Of a stretch of DNA of 64,000 bases, positions 27,992-35,332 are shown one piece after another. Under the pieces are notes generated by a model. It did no database searches. It was not told the DNA's origin and worked only from the letters and a program-made list of their open reading frames with translations. Source of the stretch: Streptomyces sp. NBC_01235 (GTDB taxonomy: Bacteria; Actinomycetota; Actinomycetes; Streptomycetales; Streptomycetaceae); the NCBI RefSeq assembly GCF_035989285.1, contig NZ_CP108513.1, forward strand, positions 6,572,001 through 6,636,000, given 5' to 3'. Numbering within the stretch: the first letter of the stretch is position 1; each line of letters opens with the position of its first letter. The position numbers were made by a program, and so were the translations under genes.

Positions 27992-28880
27992 CCAGCACCT
28001 TTCGCAGCGTTGCGACCGGGACAGCCAGCCTCTGGAGGGCGGCTTCGGCTTCGGCCCAGTGTGCCGGCGTGGAGGCGGAGAGCAGAATCCGTGTCACCCC
28101 GGGGCATGAGGCGGCCGCCAGCAGGCATGCCTGCGGGACGGTGAGGTTCGGGTTCAGGAGTGTGGTGAGTTCGCGCGTCGCCAGTTGGGGCAGTTCGCCG
28201 CCGAACAGCGGGGCCGAGGCGAACACCTGCCATCCAAGGCCGGCTGCCTGAGCGATGGGTCCCATTCCGCCCAGGGCTTGGGCCAAGGCGGTTGCGGTGA
28301 CGAGGGATACGGGCAGTTGGATCGCGCGCAGGTGGTGCTGCTCCGTGCCGGCGGCTTCACCGGCCAGCCGGTGCAATGCGGGGATGTTCAGCCTGCCGGT
28401 CTCGAAGCCGTCCCAGGAGGCGACGCCGTATGCCGCCAGGGTTCCGGCCGCCACTTCTCCTTCGAGCGCCGTGAAGGCATTGAGCAGGGCTTGGTGTGGG
28501 TCACCGGCTGTGTGCTCGGGGTTGTGGGCGAAGACTAGGTCGAGGCGGTCGCGGCCGAGTTCGGTGCGGTTGCGGGCGCATTGCCAGCGGACGTACGAGG
28601 TGCTCAGGCAGTGCCCGCGCCTTGCCTCGCCTGCGGTCAGGACGCCGGCGGAAACGGCGTCCTTGGCCGCCTGGTCGGTGAGGAATCCGACCTTGGTGGA
28701 GAGCGGAATCGGGTGCGTGGCGAGAGCCGGCGCGAGCAGCGACTGGGCTTGCCCTTCCAGGTAGTTGGGTGCTGTGTCGATCCATGCGGTCGTGGGGTCG
28801 GCGGCCGTGCGGGTGACGATGTCGTTCAGGGCGGAGGGGCGGGTGCGGTAGGTGCCCAGCCCGAGAGCCGCGGTCGTCAT
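27972..28880 (-). CDS. Aldo/keto reductase
   Basis: Protein of 302 aa. It starts TTAALGLGTYRTRPSALND. IDTAPNYLEGQ carries the catalytic Asp/Tyr region and LSTKVGFLTDQ the Lys. DRLDLVFAHNPEH matches the family LDLVFLHNPE pattern. It uses NAD(P)H to reduce an aldehyde or ketone; the substrate is unknown. It overlaps the upstream oxygenase gene by 4 bp and the downstream kinase gene by 20 bp. Confidence 0.85.
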   Translation of the reverse strand: MTTAALGLGTYRTRPSALNDIVTRTAADPTTAWIDTAPNYLEGQAQSLLAPALATHPIPLSTKVGFLTDQAAKDAVSAGVLTAGEARRGHCLSTSYVRWQCARNRTELGRDRLDLVFAHNPEHTAGDPHQALLNAFTALEGEVAAGTLAAYGVASWDGFETGRLNIPALHRLAGEAAGTEQHHLRAIQLPVSLVTATALAQALGGMGPIAQAAGLGWQVFASAPLFGGELPQLATRELTTLLNPNLTVPQACLLAAASCPGVTRILLSASTPAHWAEAEAALQRLAVPVATLRKVLDVLAAA

Positions 28881-30070
28881 CGCTCGGTTCCTTCCACCGT
28901 GACCGCTTGGCCTTCCACCAGCTCGGAGACGACGGCAACGACATCCTCGACCGAGACGCCGGTTGCCACGGCCAGTTCACCGAGGGGCACTGCACAGGGT
29001 GCGGCGGACATCAGCCTCTGGAGCAGTGGCAGGGCCTCGGCAGCCATTTCCCACTCGTTTTCGCAGGCCCGGAAGATTACCCCGTCCCCGTTGGGCGCGG
29101 ACGACAGGTGTGTCCGGGCCGTGATCAGCCTGATGTGGAGGTCAGGGTCGGTCGGGATGCGGGTGATGTGAGGGAGGCTCGGCCGCAGGCGGGTGAGGTC
29201 GGTGGTGTCCCGCGTCGCCGTGTACCGGGCGATCAGAGCCGGGTCTTCCAGGGCTGTGGTGACTTCCTTGCGCAGCCGTTCCAGGTAGACGACCTGCTGT
29301 GCGGCGTTCGCGTGTACGGGCAGGTCCTCGCGCAGGACGTCGTGGCGGCGCAGGTCGTCGGCGAGCCAGGACAGGAGCTGGGCGCCGGTGGTGGTCTGGA
29401 TGCCGAAGGTGAGGTGCAGGGAGTGCTCGCCCTCGGAGGCGGCCACCGAGTGCCACCAGCCGCGCGGGAGGTGTAGCACGTCCCCAGGATGCAGGACCAG
29501 TTCCGCGACCGGCTCCTCCGGCGGAGGCTCGGGCTCGGCAGTGTCCTTGTACATGGGGGCGGTGCGGGTGGGGCCGTACAGCTTCCAGCGTTTGGCGCCG
29601 TCGATCTGGATGACGACGACGTCGTGGTCGTCCCAGTGCACGCCGAAGCCCTCACGGGCGGTGAAGGAGGCGTACAGGTTGGCCTGCACTCCGGTGCGCA
29701 GCCACTGCTCCAGCTCCATGGCCGCCCGGCCGACGGGTGGGTGGAGTTCGTCGACGGCGTCGATGACCAGGGAGGCGCCCTCGACGAGCCGAGCGTGCAG
29801 CTCCGCGGGGTGCAGGCGCTGCCAGACGGTGTGCCGACGGGTGGTGACGGGAGCGGTGTAGCGGTGGGCGGGCAGCATCTCGCCGTCCACCGACAGACGC
29901 AGCCGGGGCGGCTCCAGGCGGTGGGTCGCCAGGATGGTGTTCACGTCGTCCCAGGTGATCAGCTCACCCGGGTTCGGGAGGGCGGCAGGGATGTGGCGGT
30001 AGCGGCGGTGGAGCACCTGGGCCAGGAACTCGTCCTGGCCCAGGTGAGCCGCCAGATTCAGCGGCGACAA
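28877..30070 (-). CDS. JmjC/ROXA-like cupin oxygenase
   Basis: Protein of 397 aa from the TTG at 30070, chosen because AGGAGG lies 7-12 bases upstream and the frame begins LSPLNLAAHLGQDEF. The JmjC core shows FGVHWDDHDVVVIQIDGAKR (His-x-Asp iron ligands), WKLYGPTR, and LHPGDVLHLPRGWWHSV with the distal His. The C-terminus is a winged-helix-like region (VPLGELAVATGVSVEDV). This architecture is that of 2-oxoglutarate ribosomal-protein hydroxylases (YcfD/ROXA). The gene directly follows a 48-aa peptide gene, which could be its substrate. Confidence 0.85.
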   Translation of the reverse strand: MSPLNLAAHLGQDEFLAQVLHRRYRHIPAALPNPGELITWDDVNTILATHRLEPPRLRLSVDGEMLPAHRYTAPVTTRRHTVWQRLHPAELHARLVEGASLVIDAVDELHPPVGRAAMELEQWLRTGVQANLYASFTAREGFGVHWDDHDVVVIQIDGAKRWKLYGPTRTAPMYKDTAEPEPPPEEPVAELVLHPGDVLHLPRGWWHSVAASEGEHSLHLTFGIQTTTGAQLLSWLADDLRRHDVLREDLPVHANAAQQVVYLERLRKEVTTALEDPALIARYTATRDTTDLTRLRPSLPHITRIPTDPDLHIRLITARTHLSSAPNGDGVIFRACENEWEMAAEALPLLQRLMSAAPCAVPLGELAVATGVSVEDVVAVVSELVEGQAVTVEGTER

Positions 30071-30086
30071 CGCTTCTCCTCCTGGA

Positions 30087-30233
30087 TCAGTCGTTGCCGT
30101 CGGTACGGCCGGTGCTGCCGCCGTCGGACGGGGTGACGCCCCGCTCGCGGGCGGCCTGGATGCGACGACGTGCCTTGACCAGTCCGGCCTGGGCCGGCCC
30201 GGCCGTCGGGCCGGTGGCGGTGTTGTTCGGCAT
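30087..30233 (-). CDS. 48-aa peptide, possible modification substrate
   Basis: Short gene with a perfect AGGAGG (30238-30243) five bases before the ATG. The peptide has an N-terminal half rich in T/A/G, a basic helix-like middle (GLVKARRRIQAARERG), and a Ser/Gly/Asp-rich tail (TPSDGGSTGRTDGND). Its stop is 16 bases before the start of the JmjC oxygenase, with that gene's RBS in between, so the two are co-translated. Third positions are nearly all G/C. Leader plus small polar tail resembles a RiPP precursor, but no known class is recognised. Confidence 0.6.
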   Translation of the reverse strand: MPNNTATGPTAGPAQAGLVKARRRIQAARERGVTPSDGGSTGRTDGND

Positions 30234-30306
30234 TGCTCCTCCTGGGGTTTGGGATGAAACGGCATTGCGGACCCGCCCCGGACGGTGCTTGACCTGTCCA
30301 AGGGCT

Positions 30307-30362
30307 CGGGCGGTTGATCCGCCCGGGACGGGGCTTACGACCCGCCCCTGCCGGGGCTTTTT
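30307..30362 (+). terminator. Hairpins, one with a plus-strand T tract, before the peptide gene
   Basis: CGGGCGG (30307-30313) pairs with CCGCCCG (30319-30325). GCCCC (30344-30348) pairs with GGGGC (30353-30357), followed by TTTTT on the plus strand. The latter is a classic intrinsic terminator facing plus, although all genes here read minus. In the minus transcript both stems lie in the leader between the membrane-protein gene and the peptide gene. Confidence 0.5.
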
Positions 30363-30410
30363 GGGTGGGAGGGGACCTCTCGATCGGCTACGTCCGGCAG
30401 GGACGGGAAC

Positions 30411-30536
30411 TCAGGGGTCGGCCGGGGCGGTGGCGACCGCAAGGCCGATCACGAAGTCGCACGAGGTGGCGATCAGCACGATCAACAGGGGACCCGTGTA
30501 GCGCGTGCCCGGTCGGCTCACGACGTGGCTTGTCAC
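30411..30536 (-). CDS. 41-aa small membrane protein
   Basis: The GTG at 30536 overlaps the stop of the upstream DUF7848 gene (GTGA). The peptide has about 16 polar residues, then a hydrophobic helix (GPLLIVLIATSCDFVIGLAV) and a short tail. Third positions are G/C-rich and the overlap supports translation. No family is recognised. Confidence 0.5.
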   Translation of the reverse strand: MTSHVVSRPGTRYTGPLLIVLIATSCDFVIGLAVATAPADP

Positions 30537-30769
30537 GGCTTCCACCAGGCCCGCCATGGCCGGGTGATGATCTCCCGGTACGTGTGGTGCGACGGGTGGC
30601 GGCCTCCGTGCCCGAATACCCAGTCCTGCGGTTCGGCGAAGTCGATGTTGGATGGCGAGGTCTCGCCGCAGACCGCGCACTGCATCGCGTACGTGGTCGG
30701 CTCCGCATCCCGCTCCTGGTCGGGCTGGATGGTCCACTCCATGCGGCGGATGACTGCGTGGGTATTCAC
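30533..30769 (-). CDS. DUF7848-type small protein with CxxC
   Basis: Protein of 78 aa from the GTG at 30769, overlapping the upstream stop (GTGA). YAMQCAVCGETSPSN gives a CxxC motif, followed by FGHGGRHPSHHTYREII, typical of small actinomycete phage- and element-borne proteins of this family. Possible zinc binding; function unknown. Confidence 0.65.
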   Translation of the reverse strand: MNTHAVIRRMEWTIQPDQERDAEPTTYAMQCAVCGETSPSNIDFAEPQDWVFGHGGRHPSHHTYREIITRPWRAWWKP

Positions 30770-31221
30770 CGGCCTGCCTCTTCGTACTCGGTCTGTCTGC
30801 GACAGGCGCCGGAGGGCTTTTCCTGGCCAGCGACGACGTATGGGTGGGATAGCGCGGCGCGGAGGGCGTCGGCGTCCGTGAGAGTGTCGTCGTCGGGCAG
30901 TTCGCACCAGCCGCCGAACCAGTCGTCCATCAGCTCCGGGCCGGGGGCCACCAGCCATGAGTTGCTGGAGAGGTGCCGTACGGGCAGGTCGTTCCAGCTG
31001 TTGGCGTTGCCGGTCCTGATCGCGTAGTAGAGGCGTTCGTTGGGCTTGTCGTACAACACGGGGCCGATCGTCGCGCCGGTGGCGCGGAGGTGTGCAAAGG
31101 CCAGGAGGCCGATGTCCGCAGGGGTCCGTACGAGGTCCCAGTACCCACCGACTTGGAGCAGGCGCAGTCCGGGCACGTCGTTGACCATGGGGGCGCTCCG
31201 CAGAGCTTCGCGTACGAACAT
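30766..31221 (-). CDS. Conserved element-borne protein of unknown function
   Basis: Protein of 151 aa. The ATG at 31221 shares its A with the upstream TGA (TGATG). LLQVGGYWDLVRTPADIGL and the pattern GATIGPVLYDKPNERLYYAI resemble small proteins often found near XRE regulators in Streptomyces integrative elements. The core looks like a compact alpha/beta domain; no catalytic motif is evident. Confidence 0.65.
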   Translation of the reverse strand: MFVREALRSAPMVNDVPGLRLLQVGGYWDLVRTPADIGLLAFAHLRATGATIGPVLYDKPNERLYYAIRTGNANSWNDLPVRHLSSNSWLVAPGPELMDDWFGGWCELPDDDTLTDADALRAALSHPYVVAGQEKPSGACRRQTEYEEAGR

Positions 31222-31637
31222 CACGTGCCCCCTTGCTGCTGAAGGCCAGGGCTTGCGCCGAGGAAAGGCACAGGACCCGGGATCGTCTTGTTGGAACGGA
31301 CCACGATCAGCCGGGTGCTGGTCGCGGTTATCTGCTGCCTCCGCTCGCTGGCGATGCGCTTGGGGCCGAGGTGGCTGAGGACGGGGATCACGATGCCGTA
31401 GGTGTTGGGGAGTTCGAGGGTGTCGAGAAGGCCCACGAAGGCGGGGGAGCGGACGGCCACGGTCGCCTCGCGGTCGGTGAAGACCCCGCACAGGGTCAGT
31501 TCGTGCCGTCGGCAGTACTCGGTGAGGCAGTCGACCAACGCCGCGTGGCGGGCCTGTCCACCGGTGACGTGGCGTACGTAGCCGAAGACCTGCGGGCCGG
31601 TGACCGGGCGGCGTTCCGTGATGAGTTCCTCGTCCAT
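31221..31637 (-). CDS. Serine-recombinase-like small protein lacking the catalytic serine
   Basis: Protein of 138 aa. FGYVRHVTGGQARHAALVD aligns with the resolvase start YVRVST..Q, but the position of the catalytic Ser is Val. CGVFTDREATVAVRSPAF and VIPVLSHLG match later resolvase segments. There is no DNA-binding domain. It is probably not a recombinase; such proteins sit in the same operon context in other elements. First gene of the minus-strand operon. Confidence 0.6.
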   Translation of the reverse strand: MDEELITERRPVTGPQVFGYVRHVTGGQARHAALVDCLTEYCRRHELTLCGVFTDREATVAVRSPAFVGLLDTLELPNTYGIVIPVLSHLGPKRIASERRQQITATSTRLIVVRSNKTIPGPVPFLGASPGLQQQGGT

Positions 31638-31682
31638 GCCCAATAGCGTCGGCCGGCACGGACGGCCTCGAAATGACCTGCT

Positions 31683-31704
31683 GTTGTACTTCCGTTGCAC
31701 TTCC
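31683..31704. promoter_or_regulatory. 11-bp tandem repeat in the divergent promoter region
   Basis: GTTGTACTTCC and GTTGCACTTCC lie directly in tandem between the minus operon (start 31637) and the XRE regulator (start 31757). One-turn spacing puts both copies on the same DNA face. It is the likely binding site of the adjacent XRE regulator, controlling both directions. Confidence 0.55.
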
Positions 31705-31756
31705 CGCCCACGTCGTCACCGTCAGTGCTTCCATACGTGACGGAGGGAGGTCAGCC

Positions 31757-32800
31757 GTGGTCAGCGTGCAGCAATGGACAGGCCGCGAGGCGAGCGCTCT
31801 GCGCGCTGCCCTGCGGATGAGCACGCGCGCCTTCGCCGAGCACCTGGGTGTCGCCCTGCGGACGGTGGCCAAGTGGGAGAGCCTGGGAGTCGAAACCCAG
31901 CCGCGGCCCGATACCCAGGCGATCCTCGACACCGCGCTCGCTCGTGCCGATGCTGCCGCCCACGCCCGGTTCGAGGCAGTGCTGTTCCCGGAGCGGAAGA
32001 GCGCGAGGCCGGCGGACTACGAGACCTGGACCGAGGACATCGAGCGGGCCGTGGTGTGCATCAGCCGCCAGAACTTCCCCTTCGCCTCCACCCTGTTGAA
32101 CCGCTGGCTGGGGAGTCACGACCCGCACCGCCTGGACGACAAGGGTCTCTATTTGTACGGCCGTTCGCTGGTCCTCCTCGGTGACCTTCAACGGGACCAG
32201 GGCGCGATCCTCGGCCCGCTCTCCGCCCTTCACTCCTACCGGACCGCCTGCGGCATGTTCACCGAACTCGACATCCCGCGCCGGGTGGCACAGATCGAGC
32301 TGTCCCTTGCCGTCGTGCAGGAGATGTCCGGCCAGCTTGAAGCCTCCGCCCGCCACTACGAACTGCTCGCCGCGGACGAGCGCTTGAGCCCTCGCGACCG
32401 TGCTCGGGCTCAGCTCTGGGTGGGTACGGCCTTGAGCAAGGAGGGCAACAACGAGTACGCCACCAACGTGATGACGGCCGCCACCCGCTCCTTCGAGGAC
32501 CTGGGCGAGCCGGAGGACTGGTCGGTCGCCCACCAGAAGCTGGCCCTGGCCCACCGCGGCGCCGGCGACCTGAAGCAGGCTCTGCACTACATCGACATCG
32601 CGCGCACCACCGGCACGGTCGACTCCCCGATGCAGCGTGTGCGGCTGGACGCCGCGTACGGGCACATCCTTCTGTCGGATGCGGCGACCCGGAATGATGG
32701 GCTGTCCGTCCTCGATCAGGCGGCACAGGTGGCCCGGCAGTTCGGGCTGAGCCACCAGCTGCGCAGCATCGAGGGCATCCGAAGTGGCCAGCAGGGATGA
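31757..32800 (+). CDS. XRE-family regulator with TPR-like C-terminus
   Basis: Protein of 347 aa. GGAGGGAGG precedes the GTG at 31757. The helix-turn-helix is MSTRAFAEHLGVALRTVAKWE. About 250 residues of paired helices follow, with TPR-like LDQAAQVARQFGLSHQL at the end. This type of regulator lies next to YdcF genes in many Streptomyces elements. The stop overlaps the next start (ATGA). A decayed paralogue lies at 18893-19216. Confidence 0.88.
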   Translation: MVSVQQWTGREASALRAALRMSTRAFAEHLGVALRTVAKWESLGVETQPRPDTQAILDTALARADAAAHARFEAVLFPERKSARPADYETWTEDIERAVVCISRQNFPFASTLLNRWLGSHDPHRLDDKGLYLYGRSLVLLGDLQRDQGAILGPLSALHSYRTACGMFTELDIPRRVAQIELSLAVVQEMSGQLEASARHYELLAADERLSPRDRARAQLWVGTALSKEGNNEYATNVMTAATRSFEDLGEPEDWSVAHQKLALAHRGAGDLKQALHYIDIARTTGTVDSPMQRVRLDAAYGHILLSDAATRNDGLSVLDQAAQVARQFGLSHQLRSIEGIRSGQQG

Positions 32801-33486
32801 GTCAGGGAGTGCACGTGCCGGAGTACCAGCAGTGTCAGATCACCGACGAGCAGTTCCACGACGCGACGTTGATCTGGAACTACCACCAGATGGGACACGA
32901 GGTGCGGCCCTGCTCGGCGGCGATCGGCCTGGGCAGCCACGACCTGGGCGTGGCCACCACAGCAGCCGATCTCTACCGCGCCGGCCTTTTCCCTCTCGTG
33001 GTGTTCAGCGGCGGCAACAGCCCCACGACCCGCGCGCGCTTCCCTCGCGGCGAGGCCGTCCATTACCGCGAGCACGCCCTGGGCCTGGGAGTGCCGGACG
33101 AGGCGATCCTGGTGGAGCCGGAGGCGGCGAACACCGGCCAGAACATCACCTTCTCCCGCGAGCTGCTGGCCGACGCCGGCGTGGAGGTGGAGTCGCTCCT
33201 GCTGATCTCCAAGCCGTACATGGAGCGTCGGTCGTACGCGACCTGCCGCAACCTGTGGCCGGAGGCGGAGGTGGTCTGTGCCTCCGAGCCACTGGAACTG
33301 GACGACTACATCAAGTCCATCGGCGACGAGAAGCTCGTCGTCGACATGCTCGTCGGTGACCTGCAACGGGTGATCGAGTACCCGAAGCTCGGCTTCGCCG
33401 TAGAGCAGGACGTACCGGGGGATGTGTATGACGCCTACGAGCGCCTCCTGCGCGCTGGCTTCGACAGCCGTCTCATCAGCGGCTGA
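32797..33486 (+). CDS. YdcF/DUF218-family protein
   Basis: Protein of 229 aa with DUF218 landmarks: AAIGLGSHDLGVATTAADLYRAG, FPLVVFSGGN, EPEAANTGQNITFSREL and LISKPYMERRSYA. E. coli YdcF binds S-adenosylmethionine; other members act on envelope polymers. This one has no membrane anchor. It overlaps the XRE gene by 4 bp and is followed by WbqC. Confidence 0.88.
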   Translation: MSQGVHVPEYQQCQITDEQFHDATLIWNYHQMGHEVRPCSAAIGLGSHDLGVATTAADLYRAGLFPLVVFSGGNSPTTRARFPRGEAVHYREHALGLGVPDEAILVEPEAANTGQNITFSRELLADAGVEVESLLLISKPYMERRSYATCRNLWPEAEVVCASEPLELDDYIKSIGDEKLVVDMLVGDLQRVIEYPKLGFAVEQDVPGDVYDAYERLLRAGFDSRLISG

Positions 33487-33514
33487 CGCACGCCGATCCG
33501 GGGCGAACGGCGGG

Positions 33515-34297
33515 GTGTGTGCGATCCACCAGCCGAACCTCTTCCCTAGGCTGTCCACACTGGCCAAGCTGTTCGCCGCCGACCGCTGGATCGTCCTCGA
33601 CGACGTGCAGTTCGCGCGACGCGACTACCAGCACCGCGCCAGGCTCGCCGCCCTGGACGATCCCGACCGGCAGCAGTGGCTCACGCTTCCCACGCACCTG
33701 CCGTACGGCCGCCCCACGCTGATCAACCAGACCCGGCTCGTCGACCCCTGCCGCTCCCGTCGTGTGGTCAGCCTGCTCGTTCGCCAGTTCTACGGCCACA
33801 GCCGCCACTGGCCCGCGGTGTGCGAGGTTCTCGACGCCGTCCTCGATGCATTTGCCGACACAGACTGCGTCTCCGACGTCGCGAGGACATCGACACTCGC
33901 CCTGCTCACGGCGCTTGGCTGGGGCGGCGAGGTGGTGGACAGCAGCGCGATCCCGACCCGCGAAGGGCGGTCCGAGCGGCTGGCCGACCTCGCCGCGGCC
34001 ACCGGAAGCACTCACTACCTGTGTGGATCCGGCGGCCTTCGCTACCTCGACCACCAGCCGTTCCGCGCCCACGGCATCCCCGTCGAGCCTTTCCACACCC
34101 CTGTGGACATCGACGACCCGCTCTGGCGATGTGCCCCACGTGTCAGCAGTCTCTGGGCCCTGAGCCGGACAGGGGCAGAAGCCCTGAAGACCAGGCTCAC
34201 AGCTGATCAAGAAGTCATCTCCTCGGATGGGCATCCTGATCGGGTCGTACCAACCCGCACGAGCACAAAGTCGGTCGTGGTGCCCGCGCGAACATAA
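33515..34297 (+). CDS. WbqC-family protein
   Basis: Protein of about 260 aa. CAIHQPNLFPRLSTLAKLF, WIVLDDVQFARRDYQHR and YLCGSGGLRYLD are diagnostic of WbqC-like proteins, associated with polysaccharide or nucleotide-sugar loci. The start is uncertain: the GTG at 33515 gives the family N-terminus, while Met codons at 33422/33428 would overlap YdcF. The family ending (ALKTRLTADQ) is followed by about 28 odd residues that run towards the integrase remnant, so the native stop may be lost. Confidence 0.8.
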   Translation: MCAIHQPNLFPRLSTLAKLFAADRWIVLDDVQFARRDYQHRARLAALDDPDRQQWLTLPTHLPYGRPTLINQTRLVDPCRSRRVVSLLVRQFYGHSRHWPAVCEVLDAVLDAFADTDCVSDVARTSTLALLTALGWGGEVVDSSAIPTREGRSERLADLAAATGSTHYLCGSGGLRYLDHQPFRAHGIPVEPFHTPVDIDDPLWRCAPRVSSLWALSRTGAEALKTRLTADQEVISSDGHPDRVVPTRTSTKSVVVPART

Positions 34298-35209
34298 TCA
34301 GCGCCGCTGACCCTTCCAGCAGCCTCGGCATGGCCGTGGAAGACGGGCTGCCGCCGAAGAACCCCTGCAAGGCGAAGTCGGTCAAGCTGCCGACCGCGAC
34401 CAAGAAGAAGATCATCCCTTGGTCGCTGGAACGCGTGCGTGCCGTCATCGCCGGACTTCCGAAGCGCTTCCAGGCCGGCGGCAAGCTCGCCTTCGGCTGC
34501 GGCCTGCGGGCAAGGCGAGGTGTTCGGCTTCGCCGTCGAGGACATCGACTTCAGGGGCGGCTGGATCCACGTCAACCGCCAGGTGCGCCTTGTCGGCACG
34601 AAGCCCGTCTTCGCCCTGCCCAAGGGCAACAAGATCCGGTCAGTGCCCCTGCCGGCCCAACTTGTCGCCGCCCTCAAGGCCCACATGAAGGAGTTCCCGC
34701 CGGTCGAGGTCACGCTGCCCTGGGCCAAGCCGGACAGCGAACCCAAAACCGTCCGCCTCCTCTTCGTCGATGAGAAGAGCCGGGCGTACAACCGCAGCGT
34801 CTTCAACATGGGCGCCTGGAAGCTCGCCCTGGCCGCCGCCGGCGTGATCCCTCCCCGCGAACGCGGCGCGAGGTACCTCCAGGCGGCTCTGGGAAGACGG
34901 CATGCACGCTCCCCGGCACGCCTTCGCCTACGCCTCCGTGTTCCTGGACGCCGGGGAGAGTATCAAGGCACTCTCCGCGTACCTCGGCCACTCGGCCGGG
35001 GCTTCACGCCGCGGACGTACACGCACCTGCTGCCGTCCAGCGGGCCCCGCACCCGCAGGGCGATCGACGACGCCTCAACGGAGCCGAGACGGAGCCGAGG
35101 CGGACGACGACGGCGACCTGCCCGCCGCCCGGGGCACATCAGTGCCCCCAGCGAAACCGATGTGCCCCGGGCGTGCCCTGGCCGCCTGACGGCCCCTCCC
35201 CGCACATGA
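34285..35209 (+). pseudogene. Tyrosine integrase pseudogene of the element
   Basis: It begins mid-protein (LGMAVEDGLPPKNPCKAKSV), lacking the N-terminal arm-binding domain. A one-base insertion near 34505 separates AFGCGLR from QGEVFGFAVEDIDF. A second shift near 34885 leads to MHAPRHAFAYASVFLDAGES (the HxxR region), and a third near 35000 to GFTPRTYTHLLPSS with the nucleophile Tyr. Catalytic parts are recognisable but spread over three frames. It sits next to the right att repeat, as expected. Confidence 0.9.
35131..35168. repeat. Inverted GATGTGCCCC pair at element right end
   Basis: GGGGCACATC (35131-35140) and GATGTGCCCC (35159-35168) form an inverted pair, with GCGTGCCCT following at 35171-35179. 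They overlap the 3' end of the integrase remnant and resemble the ATGTGCCCT motifs at the left end. They may be integrase arm sites. Confidence 0.45.
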
Positions 35210-35212
35210 CGA

Positions 35213-35240
35213 GGGCGGGACCCGAAAGCCCCGCCCGAAA
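35213..35240 (-). terminator. Hairpin after the gene at 35257-35688
   Basis: GGGCGGG pairs with CCCGCCC around GACCCGAAAGC. It lies 17-45 bases past the stop of the minus-strand gene at 35257. A diverged copy follows the duplicated gene end at the left att site (about 19627-19650). There is no T tract, as usual for Streptomyces. Confidence 0.6.
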
Positions 35241-35253
35241 CCCGTGAAACCCC

Positions 35254-35332
35254 GGCTCAGGGCCAGACAAGGCAATACGGCTGATGCCCCGCCTCGTGCA
35301 GCCGATGCGAGAAGTCCTGCCACTCGTGCAGC
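35254..35332. repeat. Right attachment repeat (att) inside the 3' end of a gene
   Basis: Matches 19668-19746 at 77 of 79 positions. It contains the last about 24 codons and stop of the gene at 35257-35688, so integration left this gene intact by supplying a replacement 3' end. Confidence 0.88.

Larger units (their letters stand above)
19681..35332. mobile_element. Integrative genomic element of about 15.6 kb, immobile
   Basis: It is bounded by the 66-bp att repeats. A tyrosine integrase pseudogene lies at the right end, adjacent to the att site and to arm-like GATGTGCCCC repeats. Cargo: the hydrolase/caspase/STAND system, the IS1380 element, the modification-like operon, and XRE-YdcF-WbqC. 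The integrase lacks its N-terminus and has frameshifts, and no replication or transfer gene was found. The element can therefore no longer move on its own. Confidence 0.82.

Noticed and set aside
31221..31637. Functional serine recombinase of the element
   Set aside because: Catalytic Ser position is Val and there is no DNA-binding domain; the integrase of the element is the tyrosine type at its right end.
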